Of a stretch of DNA of 64,000 nucleotides, positions 43,634-51,134 are shown piece after piece. Source of the DNA: Chitinophaga sp. (GTDB lineage: Bacteria > Bacteroidota > Bacteroidia > Chitinophagales > Chitinophagaceae). The stretch lies in assembly GCF_017745275.1 (NCBI RefSeq), contig NZ_JAGHZS010000010.1, positions 496,001 through 560,000 of the forward strand, given 5' to 3'. A program made the position numbers and the translations under genes. Numbering within the stretch: position 1 is the stretch's first letter; each line of letters starts with the position of its first letter. The notes below the pieces were generated by a model. It searched no databases and was not told where the DNA came from. It saw only the letters and a list, made by a program, of their open reading frames with translations.

Positions 43634-44983
43634 TCAGAACCGTACAATGAGATCCATAGCTGCTGTAAACTGATCGCTGCGTGTTCCATTATCGTATGGG
43701 GTAGCGTCGTTGTTCCACGCTTTTTCATATCGTACTTCCGGCCTTATCCTGACCAGGTTGTTGAAGTGATGGACCCAGCCAATGGTATGACTGGTATAGG
43801 TGGTGGCAAAACCGGTACGATTGCCCTGCGGATCGTTCAGGAGGTCATTTCTGATCGACAGGTAGTCCTTCTTCGCCGATAGCTGTACCTGGAAATAATT
43901 TACAGCGCCTACGGCAGATGCAATACCTGGAATGGTATTACCTAAGCCGGTACCCATGTACCATTCTTTCCCCGGGCCTTCAATGGCGGTACCACCTACG
44001 GCCGCGTCATGCTGCCACATATAGTATACCTCGGTATTCATATGTATTTTTTCATTGAACTTATGTCCCCAGGTAGCTACTGCCATTTGCAGATTGTCGT
44101 GCGCATCTTTATAATAACCTTTTCCTAAGCTATTAATACCACCATACAGGGAGTTTCGGTTATTGGAAGATACCCAGCGTACCATGGCGAGGCCATTCAA
44201 ACTGGCGGAACTGCTCCATGGCGTCATATCATTACCAGCATGCGCTCCTGCGGAAATCTGCCAGTGAGCATTCAGTCGTAATATGGCGTGTACACCGGTG
44301 AATGTATATGGATCTACCGTAAACATCAGGGAATGGGAATACAGGTAGTTGTCGGGGGCCCACTGCGCTTCAATATCAGCCGGAGAAATAAAGCGGCCTA
44401 CCTTAATCAGCAAGCCTTCGGCTACTTTGGGAAGATAGAGCATACCATATACCTGTGTAGGATCATATCCATACAAGTGGTTATTTTTTAAGAGCTGGTC
44501 ACTGAAAATACCTTTTGCAAGCGTATAACGATAGTCGGTACCGTAAATATTATCAACCACAAAACCCCAGTCCACATGATCCTGCTGTACGGTATTCGGT
44601 TGCCTTTCTATGCGTAAAATAGCCTGATCCAGTACCACACGGTTAGGTACAAGATTATAAGAAGTAGGTGCGTTCGAATTTTTAGAAGTGCTGAAATTAC
44701 CGCCAATGTCTATCCATCCATAGATTTTAATCCGGCTTTTACTTTTCGCAAGTCCTAATAGTTTGGTCAGGGGATAATCGGGGGCGTCTGCAGGTGCGCC
44801 TATCAGTGGGCCGCCTACCCATTCCCCGCTGGGAAATGGAGGTGAAGAAAGGGGAGAAGGTAAGCATCTTCCATTAGATCCATCTACAATAACAGGTTGA
44901 GTTTTACCGGTAGTGTCTTGCTGCGCATATCCATATGACAGGGACAAAGTCAGGACAAGCGACGTTACAAATCTTCGTTTCAT
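43634..44983 (-). CDS. outer membrane beta-barrel porin, bbp2/OmpL-like family
   Basis: A 449-residue porin with a signal peptide ending near SYGYAQ (residue 21). A Pro/Ser/Gly-rich N-terminal segment (SSPPFPSGEWVGGPLIGAP) is followed by the family hallmarks IKIYGWIDIGGNFSTSKNSNAP, LVPNRVVLDQAILRIERQ and HVDWGFVVDNIYGTDYRYT, and the barrel ends in AMDLIVRF with a terminal Phe. Porins of this kind often accompany potassium or other ion-uptake loci in Bacteroidota (from memory of the family). Here it converges with the sigma-54 activator gene, and a -24/-12-like element precedes it, so it is probably a target of that activator. Confidence 0.88.
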   Translation of the reverse strand: MKRRFVTSLVLTLSLSYGYAQQDTTGKTQPVIVDGSNGRCLPSPLSSPPFPSGEWVGGPLIGAPADAPDYPLTKLLGLAKSKSRIKIYGWIDIGGNFSTSKNSNAPTSYNLVPNRVVLDQAILRIERQPNTVQQDHVDWGFVVDNIYGTDYRYTLAKGIFSDQLLKNNHLYGYDPTQVYGMLYLPKVAEGLLIKVGRFISPADIEAQWAPDNYLYSHSLMFTVDPYTFTGVHAILRLNAHWQISAGAHAGNDMTPWSSSASLNGLAMVRWVSSNNRNSLYGGINSLGKGYYKDAHDNLQMAVATWGHKFNEKIHMNTEVYYMWQHDAAVGGTAIEGPGKEWYMGTGLGNTIPGIASAVGAVNYFQVQLSAKKDYLSIRNDLLNDPQGNRTGFATTYTSHTIGWVHHFNNLVRIRPEVRYEKAWNNDATPYDNGTRSDQFTAAMDLIVRF

Positions 44984-45016
44984 TTTTCGTTCGTTTATAC
45001 AATTTGGTGACTACAT

Positions 45017-45034
45017 TCCCAATTGTATGCCTGC
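45017..45034 (-). promoter_or_regulatory. candidate sigma-54 (-24/-12) promoter of the porin gene
   Basis: Read on the minus strand the element is AGGCATACAATTGGG, with GG then ten bases then GG (plus-strand 45019-45032). It shares GGCAT-N4-TTGG with the element at 40957. A start near 45007 would give a leader of about 24 bases. Confidence 0.35.
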
Positions 45035-45136
45035 GCGGGGGATTTAGTGTGCCAGACCTGTGAAATCATTATCCAATAAGCATTCCGGCTGCCAGAAATT
45101 TTAGAACGTCTGCCTGAAAGGGAAAGGAAAAGTATG

Positions 45137-45202
45137 TCAAAATGAGAAACCCGGTCATTTTGAGGCAGGCTTATTTCATTTTGACTGCATTTCTCATTTT
45201 GA
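45137..45202. promoter_or_regulatory. cluster of four TCATTTTGA sites between the divergent porin and small-protein genes
   Basis: TCAAAATGA at 45137-45145, then TCATTTTGA at 45155-45163, 45176-45184 and 45194-45202. Centres are 18, 21 and 18 bases apart, close to two helical turns each. Each 9-mer is itself a TCA-N3-TGA dyad. The cluster is about 100-170 bases upstream of -24/-12-like elements in both directions, as expected for enhancers of a sigma-54 activator. Confidence 0.62.
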
Positions 45203-45294
45203 TATGCCTGTATATGTTTTTTTTGAGGAGATGTGTACGCCGGAATCCTGTACTCATCAACAGATGCCGGTATCCATGCTGTAGAAATAATAAT

Positions 45295-45310
45295 AGGCAT
45301 CTCAATTGTA
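45295..45310 (+). promoter_or_regulatory. candidate sigma-54 (-24/-12) promoter of the small secreted protein gene
   Basis: AGGCATCTCAATTGTA: GG at 45296-45297, ten bases, GT at 45308-45309, with TTG in the proper -12 position. The ATG is at 45338. Confidence 0.45.
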
Positions 45311-45337
45311 AACAAGCGGTATAAATTATCACATATT

Positions 45338-45880
45338 ATGAAACAGTTTTTAACAACCCTGCTGATGGCAGGGGCGTTATCCCCGGTAATGGCTGGTATA
45401 GGCCATCAGAAAACAGGTGGGCTTTATCTCTCTATGAACGATTATCTGGCCGATCATCGCTATTATGCATATAGCAATATGAAGCTTCATACACGGAAGC
45501 CTTACCTGAGCATTCGGGCGGACAACGGAAAAATGCAGGTTCCCAGGGATTCCATATTTGCAGTAACCTTACGGGATGGAAAAACATACCGGCTGCTTGG
45601 ACACACGAGCTACGAGATTTTAAACAGGAATGCCCGGTTGCTATTGTATAAAAGAAAGATAATGACCGCTGTAAAAACATTTCCCAGGGATAACTTTCAA
45701 TATTATTTTTCCGTTGGAGATGGCCCGCTGCAGGAGCTTACCGGCTGGAATTTAAAAAATGCTTTCAGCGGGAGGAAAGCATTACCGGATCAGTTGGATG
45801 TAAATTTCCGACAGGATAGTGATTTAATGTCTTATGATTCTTTTCATCACATGTACAAGCTGGAGTGGCTTTTACAATAG
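45338..45880 (+). CDS. unknown exported protein (180 aa)
   Basis: ATG 45338 starts a signal peptide (MKQFLTTLLMAGALSPVMAG) with likely cleavage near residue 19. The mature part is basic and beta-rich (YLSMNDYLADHRYYAYSNMK; DSIFAVTLRDGKTYRLLGHTSYEIL) with no motif I recognise. The frame continues upstream to 45233, but that part overlaps the candidate promoter. It is divergent from the porin gene, and the TCATTTTGA cluster lies between them, so both may respond to the sigma-54 activator at 42215. A strong terminator follows. Confidence 0.7.
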   Translation: MKQFLTTLLMAGALSPVMAGIGHQKTGGLYLSMNDYLADHRYYAYSNMKLHTRKPYLSIRADNGKMQVPRDSIFAVTLRDGKTYRLLGHTSYEILNRNARLLLYKRKIMTAVKTFPRDNFQYYFSVGDGPLQELTGWNLKNAFSGRKALPDQLDVNFRQDSDLMSYDSFHHMYKLEWLLQ

Positions 45881-45904
45881 GTATGACAGTGCTTGCGTAA
45901 CCAT

Positions 45905-45942
45905 AAAAAAAGCCAACATCCGTAAGGACGTTGGCTTTTTTT
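45905..45942. terminator. bidirectional rho-independent terminator
   Basis: GCCAACATCC (45912-45921), loop GTAA, GGACGTTGGC (45926-45935), one mismatch, flanked by A7 and T7. It separates two converging genes. Confidence 0.93.
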
Positions 45943-45953
45943 ATGAAATAAAG

Positions 45954-46700
45954 TTATTTCACCCTTTCATAAATGTATTGTTGTATCACTGCATAATAAG
46001 AAAAGTATTCTCCCTTTTTTATATTTTCAATGACGCTCGGGTAATTAATAATCAGGTGGCCTTTTTCATCAATACCATATTGGGAAACCCCGCCGTCGGA
46101 TTTAAATACTTTGTACATCATCAGTGACCGGCCATTTTCCACCTTATATTTTCCAGACATCATTTTTTTGAAGCTGGGTTTACCGGCTTCTTTCACATAC
46201 ATTTTAATGTTGTTATCTGTGATCACCGCAAAGGCGTCATCCTGGCTTTTATCGTCCAGGACCACATCCGGGAGCCGGTAATAAGTTTGGGTAGGGAGAT
46301 AGACAGAATCATTAAACCGGATAGACCGGAACTTCAGCATACGCCAGGTGCCCACTAATTTACCCGGATCATTCACTGCTGTAGTGGTGTCCAGTTGTGC
46401 ATGGGGAATAATGGAATTGGGAGTGACAACAGTGGTTACCCCTTTGTCCTGGAAGTTCATATACGCCTGTGTTTTCTTCATCGCCGGTGTAAGAAAGGAT
46501 GTATAAGCGTCATAGTCTTCATCCCATGAAGGAGCAGCCAGCCTTGGTCTGGCGATTTTATAATCCGGTGGAAATTGGTAAGTAGTATCCCTCGGCACTT
46601 TCGATAGTGCTTCAAAATCGGTTTCCTGTGCAAGTGTGTCAGCAGTACTAAAGACGGCCAATAGCAGTGCAGGCAGGAATTTTAGTAAGTGATTTGCCAT
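45954..46700 (-). CDS. exported protein with a lipocalin-like C-terminal half
   Basis: A 248-residue protein with a signal peptide ending at TLAQ (residues 22-25). The middle (AMKKTQAYMNFQDKG) is not recognised. From about residue 112, KLVGTWRMLKFRSIRF followed by a series of beta strands (AFAVITDNNIKMYV; KMMSGKYKVENGRSLMMYKV) resembles lipocalin-like domains, in which a G-x-W near the first strand is typical. It could bind a small hydrophobic ligand. It is a single gene. Confidence 0.65.
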   Translation of the reverse strand: MANHLLKFLPALLLAVFSTADTLAQETDFEALSKVPRDTTYQFPPDYKIARPRLAAPSWDEDYDAYTSFLTPAMKKTQAYMNFQDKGVTTVVTPNSIIPHAQLDTTTAVNDPGKLVGTWRMLKFRSIRFNDSVYLPTQTYYRLPDVVLDDKSQDDAFAVITDNNIKMYVKEAGKPSFKKMMSGKYKVENGRSLMMYKVFKSDGGVSQYGIDEKGHLIINYPSVIENIKKGEYFSYYAVIQQYIYERVK

Positions 46701-46887
46701 AGTCAGTACAGGTTTTTTCCTGGTACCAATATACGTGGTTTTTGCAGGAGACTTTCCTTTACAGGTAAACGGTGTACGGGCTACATACGGAGAAACCCGC
46801 TTCTACCGCGTGTATACAGTTTTAATGAGCAGGTGGACAGGCAGGGAGGTAACTTTTCAAGTGCTCCACGTGCGTAGCGGATGAAGG

Positions 46888-47739
46888 ATGCCGGAAGCTT
46901 CAAATTCACTACCTTTAACCATGTTGCATAATGAATTTGAATCTCCGGAGGAACTACGGGATACCATCAAATGCTTTTGGTATAACTGCAGAGAAGCAGG
47001 TGAACAACCTTCGCCTTACGAGGTAATGCCGGATGGCTATACCGAAATTATTTTTCATTTCGGAGAACTGTATAGCGTGGCGCCCAATGGGGATCTGCAG
47101 TCATTGCCCTCACCGTTTATGGTAGGCCTGCTTAATCAACCTGTTTTTTTCTACTCCCCGCAACGGTTGGAAATTATTGCCGTCAGGTGCTTTCCGTGGA
47201 CGGTATTCGATTTGCTCGGGTTACCTTCCAATAAGGACAGCGTTCGGATATTTGAGCATCCCGTGGCGAAGTTGCAGGGCATCCTGCGCGAACATATAGC
47301 TGCAGGTAACATAGCAGCCGCCATTGCCGTCCTTAAACAATATTTCCTGGAAGCAAGATCGCATGTGGCCACAGGTAGCATGTTATTCAAAGCCGGTGTA
47401 GCGATGCGGAAAGCCAATGGCAATATACCTGTCAGCGAAGTAGCTGCTGCCGCACATGCCACGGTACGCACCCTGGAACGGAACTTTAAGCAATCTTCCG
47501 GGCATACCGTGAAGGATGTATCCGCATTGATACGTTTTGAGCAGGTCAGAAATCAGTTATGGCGTAATCCCGATACTAATATCGCCGGCCTGGCGCATGA
47601 ACTGGGCTATACAGATCAATCGCACCTGAGCCGGGAATTCAAGCGCTACAGCGGCACTACGCCCGCGGCATTTGCGAGGAATGTGAAGAAAGGGCTACGG
47701 GTGGTTCCCTATAATTTTGTCGCGTTTATACAATCCTGA
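46888..47739 (+). CDS. AraC family transcriptional regulator
   Basis: A 283-residue regulator. The N-terminal sensor domain is about 12-165 (LRDTIKCFWYNCREAG; VMPDGYTEIIFHFGELY), the DUF6597 type, and the C-terminal double helix-turn-helix is about 180-265 (VSEVAAAAHATVRTLERNFKQSSGHTVKD; LAHELGYTDQSHLSREFKRYSGTTPAAF). The ATG at 46888 is used; one at 46921 is possible. The FAD monooxygenase gene is on the same strand and its promoter lies in the last codons of this gene, so the monooxygenase is the likely target. Confidence 0.9.
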   Translation: MPEASNSLPLTMLHNEFESPEELRDTIKCFWYNCREAGEQPSPYEVMPDGYTEIIFHFGELYSVAPNGDLQSLPSPFMVGLLNQPVFFYSPQRLEIIAVRCFPWTVFDLLGLPSNKDSVRIFEHPVAKLQGILREHIAAGNIAAAIAVLKQYFLEARSHVATGSMLFKAGVAMRKANGNIPVSEVAAAAHATVRTLERNFKQSSGHTVKDVSALIRFEQVRNQLWRNPDTNIAGLAHELGYTDQSHLSREFKRYSGTTPAAFARNVKKGLRVVPYNFVAFIQS

Positions 47740-47747
47740 TATTTTTG
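47716..47747 (+). promoter_or_regulatory. promoter of the FAD monooxygenase, inside the AraC 3' end
   Basis: TTTG (47716-47719), 20 bases, TATTTTTG (47740-47747), a near-consensus Bacteroidota promoter. A second TAnnTTTG (TAATTTTG) is at 47712-47719. Confidence 0.6.
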
Positions 47748-47779
47748 CATTTGGGAATTTTGTGCTTCAATCATGCTAT

Positions 47780-49369
47780 ATGAACGTAACACAAACCCAA
47801 CCAACCACTATGTCAAACCCATTTGTTCCCGATGTCATTATTGCCGGCGCCGGACCCGTAGGGCTCTTCCTGGCTGCTGAACTGGCGCAGGCCAATTGCT
47901 CCGTACTCATATTGGAGAAGGCCGCAGATCCTGTTTCCCCGTTAAAGCAATTGCCTTTTGGTATGCGGGGGCTTTCTGCACCCAGTATAGAAGCACTATA
48001 TCGTCGTGGATTACTCGATGAGCTGGAGATCCACAAACGTACAAAGTATCCGCACAGTCATTCCGTAAGAACGGCACAGGCTCCGCCTGCTACCGGCCCC
48101 GGCGGCCATTTTGCCGGTATTACCTTTCACCAGCAGCAGGTAGATACTTCCCAATGGAAATATCGTTTGCCCGAATCTACACCTGCCAATTTAATGTCCG
48201 GGATGATGGAGCTGGAAACCGTGCTAACCCGCCGTGCAGTAGCTCTCGGTGTAGACATTCGCAGGGGCATCACTGTAACGGATATACGACAAACTGCCGA
48301 TGGTGTCACCGTGCAGGCAGGCGATCAATCTTTCAATGCTAAATGGCTGGTAGGCTGCGATGGCGGCCGTAGTACGGTACGTAAGAAAGGCGGTTTTGAA
48401 TTTGCCGGTACAGAACCCACCTTCACCGGTTACTCCGTAGGGCTGGATATTGCCGATGTAGAGAAACTGCGTCCCGGCCGTAATGTCACGGAAACGGGGA
48501 TGTACTTATTATCGCAACCCAATTACCTGATCCTGCAGGACTTTGATGGTGGCGCCTTTCATAAGGCTGCCCAACCGATTACCCGAGAGCATGTACAGGC
48601 ATTATTACGCCGCATTTCAAATACCGACGTCACCATAACCGCTGTACATGTAGCTACTACGTGGACGGACCGGTCGCGGCAAGCCACTGCGTACCGCAAT
48701 GGCCGTATTTTACTGGCAGGCGATGCTGCGCATATCCACTCGCCATTAGGTGGACAAGGCCTCAACCTCGGCCTGGGAGACGCCATGAACCTGGGCTGGA
48801 AGCTGGCCGCCACTATTCATCACCAGGCACCGGAAGGATTGCTCGATAGTTATTATACCGAACGATACCCGGTGGGAGAGAAGGTACTGGATTGGTCCCG
48901 CGCGCAAATTGCCATCATGCATCCGGATCCGCATGCCCGCGCGTTATATGCCATTATCCGGGACCTCATGCATACCCGCGATGGTGTGACCTACATGGCA
49001 GGCCGGATATGGGGTATTACCACGCATTATACTATGGATGGAAATCATCCACTGGCGGGTTACAGCGTGCCCAATTTTACCTTTGAAGATGGTACTGATA
49101 TAGGAGAACATCTGCGCGAAGGCCGTGCCATACTGCTCGACTTTGAAGTAAATGTCTCCCTGGAAAAACTAACAGCCGCTTATGCTCACCAGGTAAAGTA
49201 TATGGCCGGTAATGTGAAAAATCGTTTAGGCCTGAGCGTTGTATTGATCCGCCCGGATGGCATTGTAGCCTGGGCTGCAGATGGTACGCCGGATATGGAG
49301 GAATTGCAACGGACAATGGATCGTTGGTTTGTTCGGGAGGCAGCATTGATAAATGCAAATGAGGAATAG
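47780..49369 (+). CDS. FAD-dependent aromatic monooxygenase (group A flavoprotein hydroxylase)
   Basis: A 529-residue NAD(P)H/FAD hydroxylase. The dinucleotide fold begins with G23-A-G25-P-V-G28 (VIIAGAGPVGLFLAAEL). The DG motif is WLVGCDGGRSTVRK and the second FAD motif is ILLAGDAAHIHSPLGGQGLNLG. The C-terminal 130 residues (VKYMAGNVKNRLGLSVVLIRPDGIVAW) form the thioredoxin-like domain seen in PgaE/MhpA-type enzymes. The class hydroxylates phenols or inactivates antibiotics such as rifampicin; the substrate cannot be read here. The preceding AraC gene probably regulates it. Starts at 47780 or 47810 are both possible. Confidence 0.9.
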   Translation: MNVTQTQPTTMSNPFVPDVIIAGAGPVGLFLAAELAQANCSVLILEKAADPVSPLKQLPFGMRGLSAPSIEALYRRGLLDELEIHKRTKYPHSHSVRTAQAPPATGPGGHFAGITFHQQQVDTSQWKYRLPESTPANLMSGMMELETVLTRRAVALGVDIRRGITVTDIRQTADGVTVQAGDQSFNAKWLVGCDGGRSTVRKKGGFEFAGTEPTFTGYSVGLDIADVEKLRPGRNVTETGMYLLSQPNYLILQDFDGGAFHKAAQPITREHVQALLRRISNTDVTITAVHVATTWTDRSRQATAYRNGRILLAGDAAHIHSPLGGQGLNLGLGDAMNLGWKLAATIHHQAPEGLLDSYYTERYPVGEKVLDWSRAQIAIMHPDPHARALYAIIRDLMHTRDGVTYMAGRIWGITTHYTMDGNHPLAGYSVPNFTFEDGTDIGEHLREGRAILLDFEVNVSLEKLTAAYAHQVKYMAGNVKNRLGLSVVLIRPDGIVAWAADGTPDMEELQRTMDRWFVREAALINANEE

Positions 49370-49445
49370 TTTCATTTGACAGGTTTTCTTATTTACGGAT
49401 TAAAGACTATCTTCCTCCGTAAGAAAACAAAATCCCGTTTGCCTC

Positions 49446-50114
49446 ATGAAACATGCTTTTATACTGTTAGCAGGCGCTTTACTTATTTCAATTACTACGT
49501 GGGGGCAGATAGCTGGTCGCTATTCGAAAGCGGATGCCCTTTGTAGTACAACTATTATCTTATTCCCCAATGGTATTTACAATATAGAATCTGGTTGTGA
49601 AAATCATTCAAGCTTTGCAATGGGCAGCTGGACGAAAAAGAAAGACACGATTTTGTTTCATGAGCTGGACAGCAGTTTTAGTGTTATCAGGAATGTAGTG
49701 GCCTCCAACACCGGAACACCGCAGATAACTGTACAACTATTTGATACAGCCGGTAATAATATCACTGCCAGATACCCGGTTGGTCAGTTGTTAGAAGGGA
49801 TGGGCGTGTATAATATAGACCTGGATAGCACCCAGACAATACGCAAAGATTTTAAAAGGAAAGGTAGTGTTATAGTAATAACAAAATTGGAGAGATTATT
49901 GGGAAGGCCTGTTCGCGTGAATACGGATAATGCCAATGCATTTAAAATATATTTGGATCCACTGCTCGATTATGTGCGGTATGAAAATTCGCATTGGTTC
50001 TCAAGAGGACATTTTAAGTTGCTGTATGTAAAAAATAAATTGATGTCGCTCCATCCCGAAACAGATTTTCTTACTGCTCAGGACGTGATAACGGTATATA
50101 ACAAGGAGCAATAG
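49446..50114 (+). CDS. unknown exported protein (222 aa)
   Basis: A signal peptide (AFILLAGALLISITTWGQ) starts the protein. Two cysteines (ALCSTTIILFPNGIYNIESGC) may form a disulfide. The N-terminal part (FPNGIYNIESG; GSWTKKKDTILFHE) has the look of a small beta-barrel in which a text such as G-x-W follows a strand, and later segments are beta-rich. I do not recognise the family. It ends 3 bases before the converging AraC gene. Confidence 0.7.
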   Translation: MKHAFILLAGALLISITTWGQIAGRYSKADALCSTTIILFPNGIYNIESGCENHSSFAMGSWTKKKDTILFHELDSSFSVIRNVVASNTGTPQITVQLFDTAGNNITARYPVGQLLEGMGVYNIDLDSTQTIRKDFKRKGSVIVITKLERLLGRPVRVNTDNANAFKIYLDPLLDYVRYENSHWFSRGHFKLLYVKNKLMSLHPETDFLTAQDVITVYNKEQ

Positions 50115-50117
50115 CGG

Positions 50118-50996
50118 CTACGCATACCGCTGCGCCGGCGCAAACTCCTGTTTAAACGCCTGCGGAGTCTTCTTCTTAAACGTTTTAAACTGGCGGTTAA
50201 AATATGAGATGTTATTATAGCCACTCATAAAACAGATCTCAGTAATACTCAGGTCATCTTCCTGTAACAATTTACAGGCATGGCCAATCCGCAATTCATT
50301 CAGAAAATAAGTGAAATGTTTACGGGTCCGTTTCTTAAAATAACGGCAAAAAGCAGAAGGACTCATGTTCACGGCCTGCGATACTTCGTTGGTAGAAATA
50401 GGATCCGTAAAATGTTGCATCACAAATTCGTAAATGCGATTCATGCGTTCGGCATCTTTTACGTTGATGCCGCTGGCGCCGCGACTGGACAGCAAATGGC
50501 TGTCGGTCGCTCCTGCAGCGATGTGCAACATCGATAATAATTGCAGCAGGCGATCCATCCCGGTGCTGTGCACCATTTGCTGCATCTTATCTGCTAACAG
50601 CGTACGGGTGTTCCCGTTAATGCTGATACCTTGCACTGCTTTATCCAGCAGCTTGCGGATAGCCGCGGTTTCAGGCAGGTGAAAAAAAGCAGGCCCCAGG
50701 AATTCCCGGTTAAACTGGATCACAATAGATTTAGCCTGCAGGGCAGGATCATTGGTGTAATAAGCCGCGCTGTTCCTGTACCAGTGCGGGAGATTGGTAC
50801 CTAATAATACCAGGTCGCCAGGGGCAAAGTCTGCGATGCTGTCGCCCACAAAGCGGGTGCCATCTCCCTGTAATACCAATACCAGCTCATACTCCGGGTG
50901 AAAATGCCAGGGGGTATCGAAATAAGGAGAGCAAAATACCTGTACCGCAAAGGAGGCATCTGTGGAAACGGGGACTTTCTGCAAAATAGCTTTCAT
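50118..50996 (-). CDS. AraC family regulator with cupin sensor domain (rhamnoside operon)
   Basis: A 292-residue regulator starting at ATG 50996; the frame extends further to 51164 but that part overlaps the divergent gene. The N-terminal cupin (PWHFHPEYELVLVLQGDGTRFVGD; FAPGDLVLLGTNLPHWY) is the sugar-sensing form found in RhaS/AraC. The C-terminal pair of helix-turn-helix motifs is VSQAVNMSPSAFCRYFKKRTRK and ICFMSGYNNISYFNRQFKTFKKKTPQAF. It is divergent from the Gfo/Idh-to-esterase operon, with an inverted repeat GATCAAA/TTTGATC between them, so it is the probable activator of that operon. Confidence 0.92.
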   Translation of the reverse strand: MKAILQKVPVSTDASFAVQVFCSPYFDTPWHFHPEYELVLVLQGDGTRFVGDSIADFAPGDLVLLGTNLPHWYRNSAAYYTNDPALQAKSIVIQFNREFLGPAFFHLPETAAIRKLLDKAVQGISINGNTRTLLADKMQQMVHSTGMDRLLQLLSMLHIAAGATDSHLLSSRGASGINVKDAERMNRIYEFVMQHFTDPISTNEVSQAVNMSPSAFCRYFKKRTRKHFTYFLNELRIGHACKLLQEDDLSITEICFMSGYNNISYFNRQFKTFKKKTPQAFKQEFAPAQRYA

Positions 50997-51065
50997 AACG
51001 TTGGCGGTTTTAAATGCCGTGGTAGTACTAATATAATCTATTTGCCCGCTATTAATATCAGAATG

Positions 51066-51110
51066 ATCAAAATAGTGCAGGTAATGTCCTTTAAAGTGTT
51101 GGTTTGATCG
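51066..51110. promoter_or_regulatory. inverted repeat between the AraC gene and the rhamnoside operon
   Basis: GATCAAA (51066-51072) and TTTGATC (51104-51110) are perfect inverted copies, centres 38 bases apart, just upstream of the operon start at 51135. A plausible AraC operator pair; a near -7 element TTAATTTG lies at 51113-51120. Confidence 0.4.
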
Positions 51111-51134
51111 CTTAATTTGGAAGAAATTTGAACC

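Noticed and set aside
44815..44880. Pro/Ser/Gly-rich stretch in the porin as a possible inserted repeat element
   Set aside because: Similar proline-rich segments are, as far as I recall, native to the N-terminus of bbp2-type porins, and no second copy was seen in the window.
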